From the NCBI GenBank assembly GCA_903858275.1, contig CAIOIC010000136.1:62001-126000 (forward strand): a stretch of DNA of 64,000 nt, given 5' to 3'. Shown here one piece after another: positions 18,494 through 26,816 of this stretch (positions are counted from its first letter, which is position 1; every line of letters starts with the position of its first letter). A model generated the notes under the pieces. The model saw only the letters and a list, made by a program, of their open reading frames with translations, ran no database searches and had not been told where the DNA came from. The DNA comes from an uncultured Verrucomicrobia subdivision 3 bacterium. Its GTDB lineage: Bacteria; Verrucomicrobiota; Verrucomicrobiia; Limisphaerales; UBA11358. The translations under genes were made by a program, and so were the position numbers.

Positions 18494-19495
18494 ATGAGCG
18501 TGTCACCAAACCATGAGCCCTCTGTAAATCGGCGCGAGTTTCTCGTCCGCCTCGGCATCACCGGTGCGCTCATTGCCGGTTCCGGCTTGGCGGCCCGCAA
18601 ACTCTGGCAGCCGAAACATTTCGTTCCCGGTTTTGAAAAGGAAAAGGGGCTTCAGCTTCGCAGTTATGCGCCGGAGATCAGCAAGGTGCTGCCCTCGCTC
18701 GCCATTGCGCACGGCACGGAACATGAGAAGACCATTCGCGCCGCCATGGCGGTGCTCGGCGGCATGGGGCGGTTTATCCAAAAGGGCGATGTGGTGGTGA
18801 TCAAGCCGAACGTCGCGTTTGACCGGCCGCCGGCGCTGGCGGCCACGACACATCCTGACGCGCTGCGCGCGGTGGCTAAATTGTGTTACGAAGCCGGGGC
18901 CGCGAAAGTCATCATCGCCGACAATCCGATTAATTCGCCGACGGGCTGTTTTTTGAAGAGCGGCCTGACCGCGGTGGTGTCGGATATGCACCTTGATTTG
19001 TTGTATCCGGAGACGAATTCCTTCGCGCCGCTGTCGCTGGACGGCGAGATTTTGAAGGAGTGGACGTTCTTTAACACGCCGTTCAAGAAGGCTACCAAAG
19101 TGATCGGGCTGGCGCCGTGCAAGGATCACAATCTTTGTCACGCCTCGATGACGATGAAGAACTGGTATGGGCTCCTCGGCGGACGGCGGAATCAGTTTCA
19201 TCAGCACATACACAGCATTGTCTCCGATTTTGCGCTGATGATGAAACCGACCCTGGTGATACTCGATGGCATGAGTGTGCTGATGAGCAACGGTCCGACT
19301 GGCGGCCGATTGTCCGATGTGAAGCCGATGAACACCATTGTCGCCGGGACGGACATGGTGGCGGTGGACGCCTACGGCTACTCGCATCTGCTGGAGCGCA
19401 ATCTGGACGAGCTCACTTACATCCACAAAGCTCATGAACGCGGGCTGGGCAATAAAAACTGGAAAGATACCCGCTACAAAGAAGTTCAAGCGTGA
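18494..19495 (+). CDS. Tat-exported DUF362 protein
   Basis: The protein has 333 residues with a twin-arginine signal (VNRREFLVRLGITGALIAGS). The DUF362 body is seen in GDVVVIKPNVAFDRPP, THPDALRAVAKLCYEAGAAKV, LAPCKDHNLCHASMTMKNWYG and the C-terminal GTDMVAVDAYG. DUF362 proteins often come with Fe-S domains and redox partners; this one lacks an obvious CxxCxxC cluster motif. It ends the plus-strand run of aldo/keto reductases and DUF6599 protein, supporting a common exported redox job whose substrate is unknown. Confidence 0.88.
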   Translation: MSVSPNHEPSVNRREFLVRLGITGALIAGSGLAARKLWQPKHFVPGFEKEKGLQLRSYAPEISKVLPSLAIAHGTEHEKTIRAAMAVLGGMGRFIQKGDVVVIKPNVAFDRPPALAATTHPDALRAVAKLCYEAGAAKVIIADNPINSPTGCFLKSGLTAVVSDMHLDLLYPETNSFAPLSLDGEILKEWTFFNTPFKKATKVIGLAPCKDHNLCHASMTMKNWYGLLGGRRNQFHQHIHSIVSDFALMMKPTLVILDGMSVLMSNGPTGGRLSDVKPMNTIVAGTDMVAVDAYGYSHLLERNLDELTYIHKAHERGLGNKNWKDTRYKEVQA

Positions 19496-19544
19496 GCAGA
19501 TTACGAGGAGAACCCATTCTTCAATCGAGGTTTTCTCAGCTTGG

Positions 19545-20285
19545 TTAAAACAGCAGGCGGATGGAAGCCAGCACGGCTAAAATCAGAACCAGTGTTTCAA
19601 ACTTCTTCTGGTTGATATGTTTCAGTAACACCGGGCCGAGCAGGGCGCCTGGAATCATCGGGAGCAGCAGCCACGCATCCAGAAGCAGCGATTGCGGGGT
19701 GATCAATCCCAAGTTGATGCTGAAAGGCACTTTGACGGCGTTGACCAGCATGAAAAACCACGCGCCGGTGCCGATGAAAGCCAGCTTGGGCAAGCCAATC
19801 GCCAATAGGTAAATTGTCATTACCGGTCCGGCGGAATTAGCGACCATGGTGGCAAACCCGGCGAAAATTCCGACCAGGGCAGTGAACCAATGAGTATGCG
19901 GTAATGCGGAAGCGGGGTCGTCGGTATGCTTTCGCCGCCAGTAATGCAGTCCGACCATTCCCAGCAGAATTCCTCCGATCAGCCGTTGCACCAAGACATC
20001 GCTGATTTTTCCCAAAGTGAAGTAGCCCGCAAGAATTCCGAGCAGCACCCAGGGGAAAAGTTTCCAGAGATGCGGCCAGCTGGCGTGCTTGCGAAAGAAA
20101 AAAACACCAAAAATATCCGCGCCGATCAGCAGCGGCAAGAGCGCGCCGGTGGATTCTCTGGCGGGCATGGCATTCGCAAAAAACGCCACGGATAAAACCC
20201 CCAGGCCGGGCATGCCGGTTTTGGTCAGTCCGGTCAGGAACGCGCCCAGAGCGAGAAATGTCCATTGCCATACGGTAAAATTCAC
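19545..20285 (-). CDS. TauE/SafE family permease
   Basis: The 246-residue, multi-pass membrane protein has a GTG start. The first half has the family pattern LGAFLTGLTKTGMPGLGVLSV and the second half the repeat-like GIFAGFATMVANSAGPVMTIYLL. TauE/SafE proteins export or move small organic or sulfur anions such as sulfite, sulfoacetate or C2 compounds. If nearby genes handle sulfated polysaccharide, sulfite export is possible, but no sulfatase gene is seen in the window, so this is speculation. It is convergent with the DUF362 gene. Confidence 0.88.
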   Translation of the reverse strand: MNFTVWQWTFLALGAFLTGLTKTGMPGLGVLSVAFFANAMPARESTGALLPLLIGADIFGVFFFRKHASWPHLWKLFPWVLLGILAGYFTLGKISDVLVQRLIGGILLGMVGLHYWRRKHTDDPASALPHTHWFTALVGIFAGFATMVANSAGPVMTIYLLAIGLPKLAFIGTGAWFFMLVNAVKVPFSINLGLITPQSLLLDAWLLLPMIPGALLGPVLLKHINQKKFETLVLILAVLASIRLLF

Positions 20286-20415
20286 GGGCGTAAATGATGC
20301 AGAACTTGTTGTTGGGTTTCAATCCCGGTGATAGGACAATGGCGTTTTTGAAAAAAAATCTTGTCGGCTTCGGATGGCCGGGCTGTTTAATATTCCGAAC
20401 ACCCTTCAATAACAT

Positions 20416-21858
20416 ATGCGTGAATTCAAATTTTCCATAATATCGATTGTCGCCTCCGTGTTTGTGTTGATGGCTCACTTTGGTGTTCAAGCTAAGCAGG
20501 TCGTCGTTTTACCTGAAACCACCGATGAGCTTCTGGCTAATCCCGGCATGGGGTGGCAGACGTTTAATCGCACCAGCCGGCAGGATGTAAATCTGCCGGC
20601 ATGGATTCCTTCGACTGTCAATTATTCCCGGTGGGATTGGAGGCAGCTTGAACCGGAGCCGGGAAAACTAAACACCAATTTCATGGATAAGGCGCTCAAG
20701 GAAACCCGCGATGCTGGCCAGAAGCTGGCGTTTCGCGTGAAGTGCTGTTCCACCACCAAAAATCATCCCTTTCATCCGCAATGGCTCACGCAGGTCGGCG
20801 GCAAAGAGCTTCTGGCTGACTACGGCAAAGACACATTGGTTCTCATCCCCGACATGGATGACCCCGTCGTCCTGAATCGCCATCTCGATTTTATCAGGCG
20901 GTTGGGGGAGCGCTATGACGGTCATCCGGACCTTGACCATTTGGATTTGGGCTCCATCGGTTGGTGGGGCGAATGGCATCTGAGCCGGTCGAAAAACTGT
21001 AAACTGCCGGCCTTGGAAAATCGCATGAAAGTGGTGAATGCCTATCTCGCCGCCTTTAAAAAAACGCCGCTGGTGATGCTCTTGAACGGTCAGGAATGCA
21101 CGACCCACGCCATCCAGCACGGCGCGGGATGGCGGATTGATTCACTCGGCGATCTGGGCAGCTTTTCAGGGACTTGGAATCATATGCGGAACGCGTATCC
21201 GGATTGGATTAAAAACACCAAAGCGCAGGAGGCTTGGAAAACTGGGCCGATTGCCTATGAGCCCCCCAATGATGTCGGTGAGTTTGTGGTAAAGGGTTGG
21301 CCGCTCCGCTGGATCTTTAATTACGGGCTGGCTTGCCACGGCAGCTATTTCAACGGCAAGTCAGGGAAACTGCCTACCGACGCCCATTTTCGAGAGGAAC
21401 TTGAGCGGTTTTTGCGTCGACTGGGCTACCGGCTCGTTTTGACCGAAATCCAGCATCCGGCGGAAGTCCGTGCCGGTGCGAAGCTTGAACTGGCTATGAA
21501 GTGGCAGAACGTCGGCTCCGCTCCTTGTTACCAGCCGTATCGGTTGGCCTATCGGTTGACCAGTGAAAGCGGTTACAGCAAGGTGTTTGTCAGCGCCGTC
21601 CCGGTCAACCGTTGGCTGCCGGGTTCCATCGAGCTCTTCACCGCGGAATTTTTCAAAGAGCCGAAAGATCTGCCCGCTGGCGATATTAACAATGTGAAAG
21701 ACGAAATATTTCTTCCCTCGGACATAAATTCGGGAAGCTATAATCTGTCGGTGGGCGTGGTGGAATCTTCCACCGCAAAACCGGTCGTCCGGCTGGGGAT
21801 AAAAGGCCGCACGAAAGATGGCTGGTATCCGCTGAGCAAGATAACGGTGACCCGATGA
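20416..21858 (+). CDS. Exported DUF4832 glycosidase-like protein
   Basis: The 480-residue protein has a signal peptide (SIISIVASVFVLMAHFGVQA). The motif NPGMGWQTF soon after the signal, then YSRWDWRQLEPEPGKLN and GSIGWWGEWHLS, are characteristic of DUF4832 proteins, which have a TIM-barrel glycoside-hydrolase-like part followed by a beta-sandwich. The GWWGEWH glutamate could be the acid/base. The C-terminal part (residues about 340-480) looks like a beta-sandwich. The substrate is unknown. It lies alone between the divergent permease gene and a convergent AraC-family gene. Confidence 0.82.
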   Translation: MREFKFSIISIVASVFVLMAHFGVQAKQVVVLPETTDELLANPGMGWQTFNRTSRQDVNLPAWIPSTVNYSRWDWRQLEPEPGKLNTNFMDKALKETRDAGQKLAFRVKCCSTTKNHPFHPQWLTQVGGKELLADYGKDTLVLIPDMDDPVVLNRHLDFIRRLGERYDGHPDLDHLDLGSIGWWGEWHLSRSKNCKLPALENRMKVVNAYLAAFKKTPLVMLLNGQECTTHAIQHGAGWRIDSLGDLGSFSGTWNHMRNAYPDWIKNTKAQEAWKTGPIAYEPPNDVGEFVVKGWPLRWIFNYGLACHGSYFNGKSGKLPTDAHFREELERFLRRLGYRLVLTEIQHPAEVRAGAKLELAMKWQNVGSAPCYQPYRLAYRLTSESGYSKVFVSAVPVNRWLPGSIELFTAEFFKEPKDLPAGDINNVKDEIFLPSDINSGSYNLSVGVVESSTAKPVVRLGIKGRTKDGWYPLSKITVTR

Positions 21859-21902
21859 CTTGACTTGAGCCGGTCTCGCATTTTTTGCCGATACGAATCC
21901 GA

Positions 21903-22784
21903 TTACTTTCCTTTGCGATAGGCCTGAGGTGATTTTCCGAAAGTCTTTTGGAAGGCGAGGCGAAGATGCTCATCGCTGCGAAAACCGGCACGGTGAACGA
22001 TGTGTTTCACCGGCATGGCGGTTTCCTGCAGCAGTTTGGCGGCGCGGGAAATGCGGCAATATTGGATTTCTTCTAGCACGCTGCGCCCGGTGGCCGCCTT
22101 GAACCGGCGGTCCAATGTGCGCCGGGCGATTCCAGTTTTGCGGGCCACCGCCGGCACGTCCACGATGTCGTGGCTGTAATTCCAGATATATTCCACCGCG
22201 ATTTTTACCACCTCATCTTCGACTGTATCCGCTCCGCGAACCGTTTCGCCGGATTGATCCACCAGAAAATGCGACAACAATCCGATGGCCTGTCGCGAAA
22301 AATTGGCTGAGTTCACAGAAGGATTTCGATGAATGCACGCCAGTAAATGCTCAAACTGGGCCCGGAACAAGGTGCGGTTTTCGATGAGTGGAAGATTCTG
22401 CCGCAGATTAAAGGCTGCTTCGCGAAGCCAGCGGAGCGGTTCATCGCCATTGAAATGGATCCACATCAAAGTCCAGCCGGTTTTGGGTGACGGACGATGG
22501 CGATGCCATTCGCCGGGAAAGTAAAGCAGCGTATCACCCGCCCTGAGTTGGCCGCGGTGGGAGCGGGTTTGAAACTCGCCGCTGCCGGCGAGCAATAGCG
22601 ATAGGCAGAATTCCGGCAGCGTGCGCCCGTCCTTCCAATCGAAATAATAAAACGACGCGTCGCTTTGCGGGTAGGGGGCGTCCGGTTTCACGCGTTCCCA
22701 ACCGGCATGGGTCAGGTAGATCGAGTCATGAAACAAGGCTTCATTGACCGGTAGGGCGTGGCGGAATGGTTTGCTCGGGCTCAT
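21903..22784 (-). CDS. AraC-family transcriptional regulator
   Basis: The 293-residue protein has an N-terminal cupin-type sensor part (LLLAGSGEFQTRSHRGQLRAGDTLLYFPGEWH, given here in the order seen) and a C-terminal double helix-turn-helix: VDVPAVARKTGIARRTLDRRF and then MPVKHIVHRAGFRSDEHLRLAFQKTFGKSP. The architecture fits sugar-responsive activators. Its 5' end faces the motif region at 22839-22873, so it could regulate the methyltransferase run divergently, itself, or the DUF4832 gene it converges with. Confidence 0.92.
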   Translation of the reverse strand: MSPSKPFRHALPVNEALFHDSIYLTHAGWERVKPDAPYPQSDASFYYFDWKDGRTLPEFCLSLLLAGSGEFQTRSHRGQLRAGDTLLYFPGEWHRHRPSPKTGWTLMWIHFNGDEPLRWLREAAFNLRQNLPLIENRTLFRAQFEHLLACIHRNPSVNSANFSRQAIGLLSHFLVDQSGETVRGADTVEDEVVKIAVEYIWNYSHDIVDVPAVARKTGIARRTLDRRFKAATGRSVLEEIQYCRISRAAKLLQETAMPVKHIVHRAGFRSDEHLRLAFQKTFGKSPQAYRKGK

Positions 22785-22838
22785 TTATTGGTGGTATTTA
22801 ATCCAACCGTCGGCTTTTCGTCAAATATAGCGAAAACC

Positions 22839-22873
22839 AATGGCCTTAAATCAGGGGTAAATGATATTGCCGG
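22839..22873 (+). promoter_or_regulatory. Upstream motif, copy A (shared with 26641-26675)
   Basis: This 35-base block is identical at 30 of 35 positions to 26641-26675. Its core reads GGGGTAAATGATATTGCCGG here and GGGGTGAACGATATTGCCGG in copy B. Copy A lies 79 bases before the truncated UroD-like start at 22953 and so ahead of the AraC-mtaC-mtaB run. Conservation in otherwise diverged intergenic DNA suggests a regulator site or promoter element, although both copies could also be left from one duplication. Confidence 0.6.
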
Positions 22874-22952
22874 CCGGCCGGTGCAAAGTATTTAATTTGA
22901 TATAACTCCAGCCGGTTCATTATCGCCATTAACTTAAAAACTGGAGTTGGAT

Positions 22953-23090
22953 ATGAACAGAAAAGAACGCTTTATTGCGACCCTCGAACGGCGGCCGGTG
23001 GACCGGCTCGCGCTCGTCGAAATGGAAAACCTCCGCTCGCAAATGGAGGTGATCGAACTGAAGCTTGCCCCCGACTTTGAGGATCGTTAA
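22953..23090 (+). pseudogene. Truncated 5' copy of the UroD-family methyltransferase gene
   Basis: A 45-codon frame starts with MNRKERFIATLERRPVDR. The first 18 codons match those of the full gene at 26817-27848 in 17 of 18 residues, and 29 bases of leader including the GGAGTTGGAT ribosome-binding region are also similar (22924-23006 against 26788-26870). After codon 18 the sequence is unrelated (LALVEMENLRSQMEVIELK and on to a stop), with a coiled-coil look. It appears to be a gene start left by duplication followed by deletion. It could still act as a translated leader peptide for the AraC gene 20 bases on. Confidence 0.72.
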
Positions 23091-23110
23091 CTCGAACACC
23101 TGATGTTGCC

Positions 23111-23890
23111 ATGAACGATTTCCCCGCCATTACGTTGTTGCAACACCGGCCCTATGACCGGATTCGCGAACTTTATTTGATGCAAGAGCCGATGTTGCTT
23201 GCCGCCATCCAGCGCGGTGACCGGGGCGAGGCGCGTCATATCATCAACCACGTTCTCGTCCACATTTACAGCGCGGGCGAGGAGCGGAGCGATTTGCTGA
23301 AAGGGCTACTGCTCGAACTGGTGGTGATGATCTCGCGCGCGGCGGTCGAGGCCGGCGCGGAATCGACCGAGGTTTTGGGCTTAAACTTTCGTCTGATCAC
23401 TCAATTGGCAACCATTGACGATGACGAAGACCTGGCCGCTTGGCTGCGCCATACTTTGGAACACATGATCTCGACCATTGAGCGGCAGAAAGATTTTACA
23501 CCGCCACTGCTCGTCAGCAAGGCGCTCGATTTCATACGGACGAATTTGCACCGAGACATCTCGCGCGACGAGACGGCGCGGCACGCGGGCATTTCGCCCA
23601 GCCACTTTTCACGGCTGCTCAAGGAGCGGACGGGACGGACGTTCAGCGAGTTGCTGCGGCAATGCAGGATTGATCTGGCCTGTGATTTGATGCTGACCAC
23701 CGAGCAATCGCTGGCACAGATTGCGGACACTTGTGGCTTTTGTGACCAATCTCATTTCACCCACATATTTCAGGACGTAAAGGGGGCAACTCCCAAGCAA
23801 TTCCGGCAAAATTCCCAGGCAAAGCACGCAGATGCCAAACAAACGCACCGGCATACAAGACGCCCGGGGTTGGTGCGAGTTAGGATATAA
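23111..23890 (+). CDS. AraC-family regulator of the methyltransferase cluster
   Basis: The 259-residue protein has a C-terminal double helix-turn-helix: ISRDETARHAGISPSHFSRLLKERTGRTF and then QSLAQIADTCGFCDQSHFTHIFQ. The middle part (GDRGEARHIINHVLVHIYSAGEERSDLLKGLLLE, residues about 37-70) is the helical linker usually found in regulators carrying an N-terminal PocR ligand-binding domain, but no PocR domain precedes it; an in-frame stop at 23078 closes the frame. The N-terminal sensor has therefore been lost or was replaced. It is followed 5 bases later by mtaC, so it probably controls the C1 cluster. Confidence 0.9.
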   Translation: MNDFPAITLLQHRPYDRIRELYLMQEPMLLAAIQRGDRGEARHIINHVLVHIYSAGEERSDLLKGLLLELVVMISRAAVEAGAESTEVLGLNFRLITQLATIDDDEDLAAWLRHTLEHMISTIERQKDFTPPLLVSKALDFIRTNLHRDISRDETARHAGISPSHFSRLLKERTGRTFSELLRQCRIDLACDLMLTTEQSLAQIADTCGFCDQSHFTHIFQDVKGATPKQFRQNSQAKHADAKQTHRHTRRPGLVRVRI

Positions 23891-23895
23891 GCATC

Positions 23896-24531
23896 ATGAA
23901 CGATTTGCATCCGCTCACGCAGGCCATCATCGCCGGCAAACGCAAGGATGTTCCCGAACTCGTCAATCAATGTCTTGCCGCTGGGGAAAAGGCCAGTGAC
24001 ATTGTCGAGAAACGGCTCGTGCCCGGCATGGCCATCGTGGGCGACAAGTTCAAGCGGAATGAAATCTTCGTGCCGGAAATGCTCATCGCGGCCCGCGCCA
24101 TGAAGGAGGCGTTGAAAATTCTGGAACCCGCGCTGGTGGCGGCGGGCGTGAAGCCGGAACACACCGCCGTTATCGGCACGGTGGAGGGCGACCTGCACGA
24201 TATCGGCAAGAACCTCGTCGCGATGATGTGGAAGGGCGCGAACATCGAAGTCATTGACCTCGGCGTGAACGTGCCGCCCGCCAAGTTTGTCGAGGCGGTC
24301 AAACAACACAAACCAAGGCTCCTGGGCCTGTCCGCCTTGCTGACGACCACGATGCCCGCGATGCGGGAAACGGTGAAAACTATTCGAGAAGCCGGTCTGG
24401 CCGTGAAAATCTGCGTGGGCGGTGCGCCGATCACTCACGAGTATGCCCGGGAAATTGGGGCGGACGGTTACTCCGCCGATGCCGGCAGTGCGGTGGATAC
24501 GGCGATGGAATTATTGCAGGCCAAGAACTGA
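23896..24531 (+). CDS. mtaC: MtaC-like corrinoid protein
   Basis: The 211-residue protein has the two domains of methyltransferase corrinoid proteins: a helical cap (residues about 1-85) and a B12-binding Rossmann domain. The motif EGDLHDIGKNLVAMMWKGANIEV holds the DxHxxG histidine (His101) that ligates cobalt from below. LGLSALLTTTMPAMRETVK and ICVGGAPITHEYAREIGADGYSADA are further family blocks. It carries the methyl group between MtaB and a downstream acceptor methyltransferase. It sits 9 bases before mtaB. Confidence 0.93.
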   Translation: MNDLHPLTQAIIAGKRKDVPELVNQCLAAGEKASDIVEKRLVPGMAIVGDKFKRNEIFVPEMLIAARAMKEALKILEPALVAAGVKPEHTAVIGTVEGDLHDIGKNLVAMMWKGANIEVIDLGVNVPPAKFVEAVKQHKPRLLGLSALLTTTMPAMRETVKTIREAGLAVKICVGGAPITHEYAREIGADGYSADAGSAVDTAMELLQAKN

Positions 24532-24540
24532 TCGCGCCAT

Positions 24541-25923
24541 ATGTATTACCAATCTCTTGCCATCTCCGACCCGTTGGAACTGACCTTCGGCCTCGCGCCC
24601 AAACCCGTCACCACCAAGAGCGGCATGGTGATTGGTGGTGGCACGGTCTATCCCGAACTGAATTTCACGCTGCCGCCAATGACGATTGACGCGGGCACGA
24701 TGCCGGAAGTGCGGCGCAACTATGAGCAGATCATTGAAGGTGCACTCCGCCGCGCGGCGGACTTGGAAGCGCCGGGCGTCGTCATTGAGTTCGAGACTTT
24801 GCCACCAATGACCGAGCATCCGCAATGGGGTTTGGACATCGCTAAAATCCTGCTCGCAGGCATGGCCAAGGAGAAAGACCGCAGCGGTCTGAAATCCGTT
24901 CTGCGCATGACGCCCAACGACAACCGGGAGTTCGAGCGCCCGCCACTGATGCGGCGGGGGCGCTACTGGGACGCGATGCTGGAATTGTTTGAAGGTTCGG
25001 CGTCGGTAGGTGCGGAGTTATTGAGCATTGAATCCGTCGGCGGCAAGGAGCTGCACGATGAGGCGCTGGTCAATGGTGATTTGGCCGCGAGTATTTTTTC
25101 CCTCTGCATCCTCGGCGAACGCGACATGCGCTTTCTCTGGACGCATCTCCAGAAGATTGCCGACAAGCACGGCGTGAAATGCGCCGGTGATACCGCCTGC
25201 GGCTTTGGCAACACGGCGATGGTGCTGGCGGAGCAGAAGATGATACCGCGCGTATTTGCCGCCGTGGTGCGGGCCGTGACCGCTGTGCGTTCACTGGTAG
25301 CTTACGAATGTGGAGCGGTGGGGCCGGGCAAAGATTGCGGCTATGAGAACCCCATTCTCAAAGCCATCACCGGATTTCCGATGGCGATGGAAGGCAAGAC
25401 CTCGGCGTGCGCGCATCTGAGTCCGATGGGCAATCTGGCTGCTGCTTGCTGCGATACTTGGTCCAACGAGTCGGTGCAAAACATCAAGCTCCTCGGCGGT
25501 ATGGCTCCAACCTGCTACATGGAGCAACTCGCCTATGACTGTCGCCTGATGAACACCGCTCGTTCTCACGGCAAGGCTTCGGCTCAGCAGCTTCAAAGCT
25601 GGCTGGTGGAATCCGACGTGGCAACCGATCCGCAGGCGTTCATCATTTCGCCGACATCCTCAGTCGAACTCGCCAAAGCCATCGTTGCCAGTGATTCGCA
25701 TTATCACGCGGGTGTGGCGGTGGCCCGCAAGGCGGTGGAACTGCTGCGTGGCGCGCACGACAATGGCAAACTGCGCATCGCGCCAAATGAAGTTATCTGG
25801 TTCGACACATTGCAAGACACGCTGGATGACCTGCCCGAAAGCGAATCGGAATTCATCGGGCACCAACTTGTGTTGGCCGATAAGTCAAAATTCCTGCCCG
25901 CAGAATACGGATTGAAAGCCTAG
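24541..25923 (+). CDS. mtaB: Methanol:corrinoid methyltransferase MtaB
   Basis: The 460-residue protein has the length of Methanosarcina MtaB. MtaB uses zinc to activate methanol and moves its methyl group to the corrinoid of MtaC. The zinc ligands known from M. barkeri MtaB have clear counterparts: Glu164 in LLSIESVGGKE, Cys220 in AGDTACGFGN and Cys266 in GPGKDCGYENP. Other family blocks are RMTPNDNREFERPPLMRRG and ESVQNIKLLGGMAPTCYMEQLAYD. Pairing with mtaC supports the assignment. A related O-methyl substrate cannot be excluded, but the ligand pattern strongly favours methanol. Confidence 0.93.
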   Translation: MYYQSLAISDPLELTFGLAPKPVTTKSGMVIGGGTVYPELNFTLPPMTIDAGTMPEVRRNYEQIIEGALRRAADLEAPGVVIEFETLPPMTEHPQWGLDIAKILLAGMAKEKDRSGLKSVLRMTPNDNREFERPPLMRRGRYWDAMLELFEGSASVGAELLSIESVGGKELHDEALVNGDLAASIFSLCILGERDMRFLWTHLQKIADKHGVKCAGDTACGFGNTAMVLAEQKMIPRVFAAVVRAVTAVRSLVAYECGAVGPGKDCGYENPILKAITGFPMAMEGKTSACAHLSPMGNLAAACCDTWSNESVQNIKLLGGMAPTCYMEQLAYDCRLMNTARSHGKASAQQLQSWLVESDVATDPQAFIISPTSSVELAKAIVASDSHYHAGVAVARKAVELLRGAHDNGKLRIAPNEVIWFDTLQDTLDDLPESESEFIGHQLVLADKSKFLPAEYGLKA

Positions 25924-25946
25924 TTTAACCTCAACCTAATAAAATT

Positions 25947-26534
25947 ATGATACCTACCTTTACCTTGTTTATCGGCGTGGTTCTCTATCGCATCCTCGCC
26001 GGCTACTATGGCGCGGAAAATTCCTGGCTGTTGAACTTCTCGCCGTTGGCCGCCCTCGCCCTGTGCGGCCCGTTGGTTTTTCCAAGGCGCGTGGCGTTAA
26101 TTCTTCCGCTGGCCGTCTTATTGGCTTCGGACTTGGTGCTAAACGCCCATTTTGGCGCGTCCCTAATCACGGGCGAAATGCTGGCGCGGTATGTGGCGCT
26201 GGCGTTGGTGACACTGGTTGGCCTGCGCTTGCGTGAGTGTCGGAAGCTGGGAGTTTTCCTGTCCGCGAGTGTGGCGGGTTCAACCGGCTTTTATCTGATC
26301 ACGAACACTGTCTCTTGGGTGGCGGCACCTGAATATGCCAAAACTGTGGCAGGTTGGGTTCAGGCGCTCACGTTGGGAGTGCCGGGTTATCCGCCCACGT
26401 GGATGTTTTTCCGCAACTCGCTGGTCAGTGACGTCGGTTTCACGTTGGCCTTCATCGGTTGCCTCGCGCTGGCTCGTGCTGGCAGTTCATTCTCACCGAA
26501 CCGACCAACGCAGGATGCGAAGCTGGCCGTATGA
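25947..26534 (+). CDS. DUF6580-like membrane protein (possible ECF transporter S component)
   Basis: The 195-residue protein has about five to six hydrophobic segments. It begins MIPTFTLFIGVVLYRILAGY and includes NFSPLAALALCGPLVFPRR and PGYPPTWMFFRNSLVSDVGFT, which match the DUF6580 family as I remember it. Related proteins are thought to be substrate-binding components of ECF transporters. Placed 23 bases after mtaB in a corrinoid-dependent cluster, it may take up cobalamin or a precursor; that is inference from neighbourhood. No ATPase or T component is in the window. Confidence 0.75.
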   Translation: MIPTFTLFIGVVLYRILAGYYGAENSWLLNFSPLAALALCGPLVFPRRVALILPLAVLLASDLVLNAHFGASLITGEMLARYVALALVTLVGLRLRECRKLGVFLSASVAGSTGFYLITNTVSWVAAPEYAKTVAGWVQALTLGVPGYPPTWMFFRNSLVSDVGFTLAFIGCLALARAGSSFSPNRPTQDAKLAV

Positions 26535-26640
26535 TTGCTGGGTTGGGGCAGAATCAATTTCCCTTCACTCACTCCGGCTGTGGCGTAACGAGGGACACCC
26601 GGAGGCGAGGCGGGGGCGCTGTGTGGCAGTTGTCAGGTCA

Positions 26641-26675
26641 AATGGCCTAAAATATGGGGTGAACGATATTGCCGG
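26641..26675 (+). promoter_or_regulatory. Upstream motif, copy B (shared with 22839-22873)
   Basis: This 35-base block is 30/35 identical to copy A. It lies 141 bases before the start of the full UroD-family gene and so ahead of the rhamnose-related run to 35630. Between motif and gene start it carries about 62 bases more than copy A. The gap 26535-26816 holds nothing else I recognise. Confidence 0.6.
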
Positions 26676-26816
26676 TTGGTGTGGGTAAGTGTTAGAATAC
26701 ACGAACCCTGATCAAACTATTGCCGTTATGAACCAGCTTGGCTTAACCGTTTTGGCCAATTTTACTTACGAGTTGCCGCTGCATCACCGCCATTGAACTA
26801 CAGACTGGAGTAGGAT

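Noticed and set aside
26535-26816. Possible cobalamin riboswitch in the gap after the DUF6580 gene
   Set aside because: I looked for the conserved B12-box and nearby core elements on both strands here and before mtaC and could not see them.
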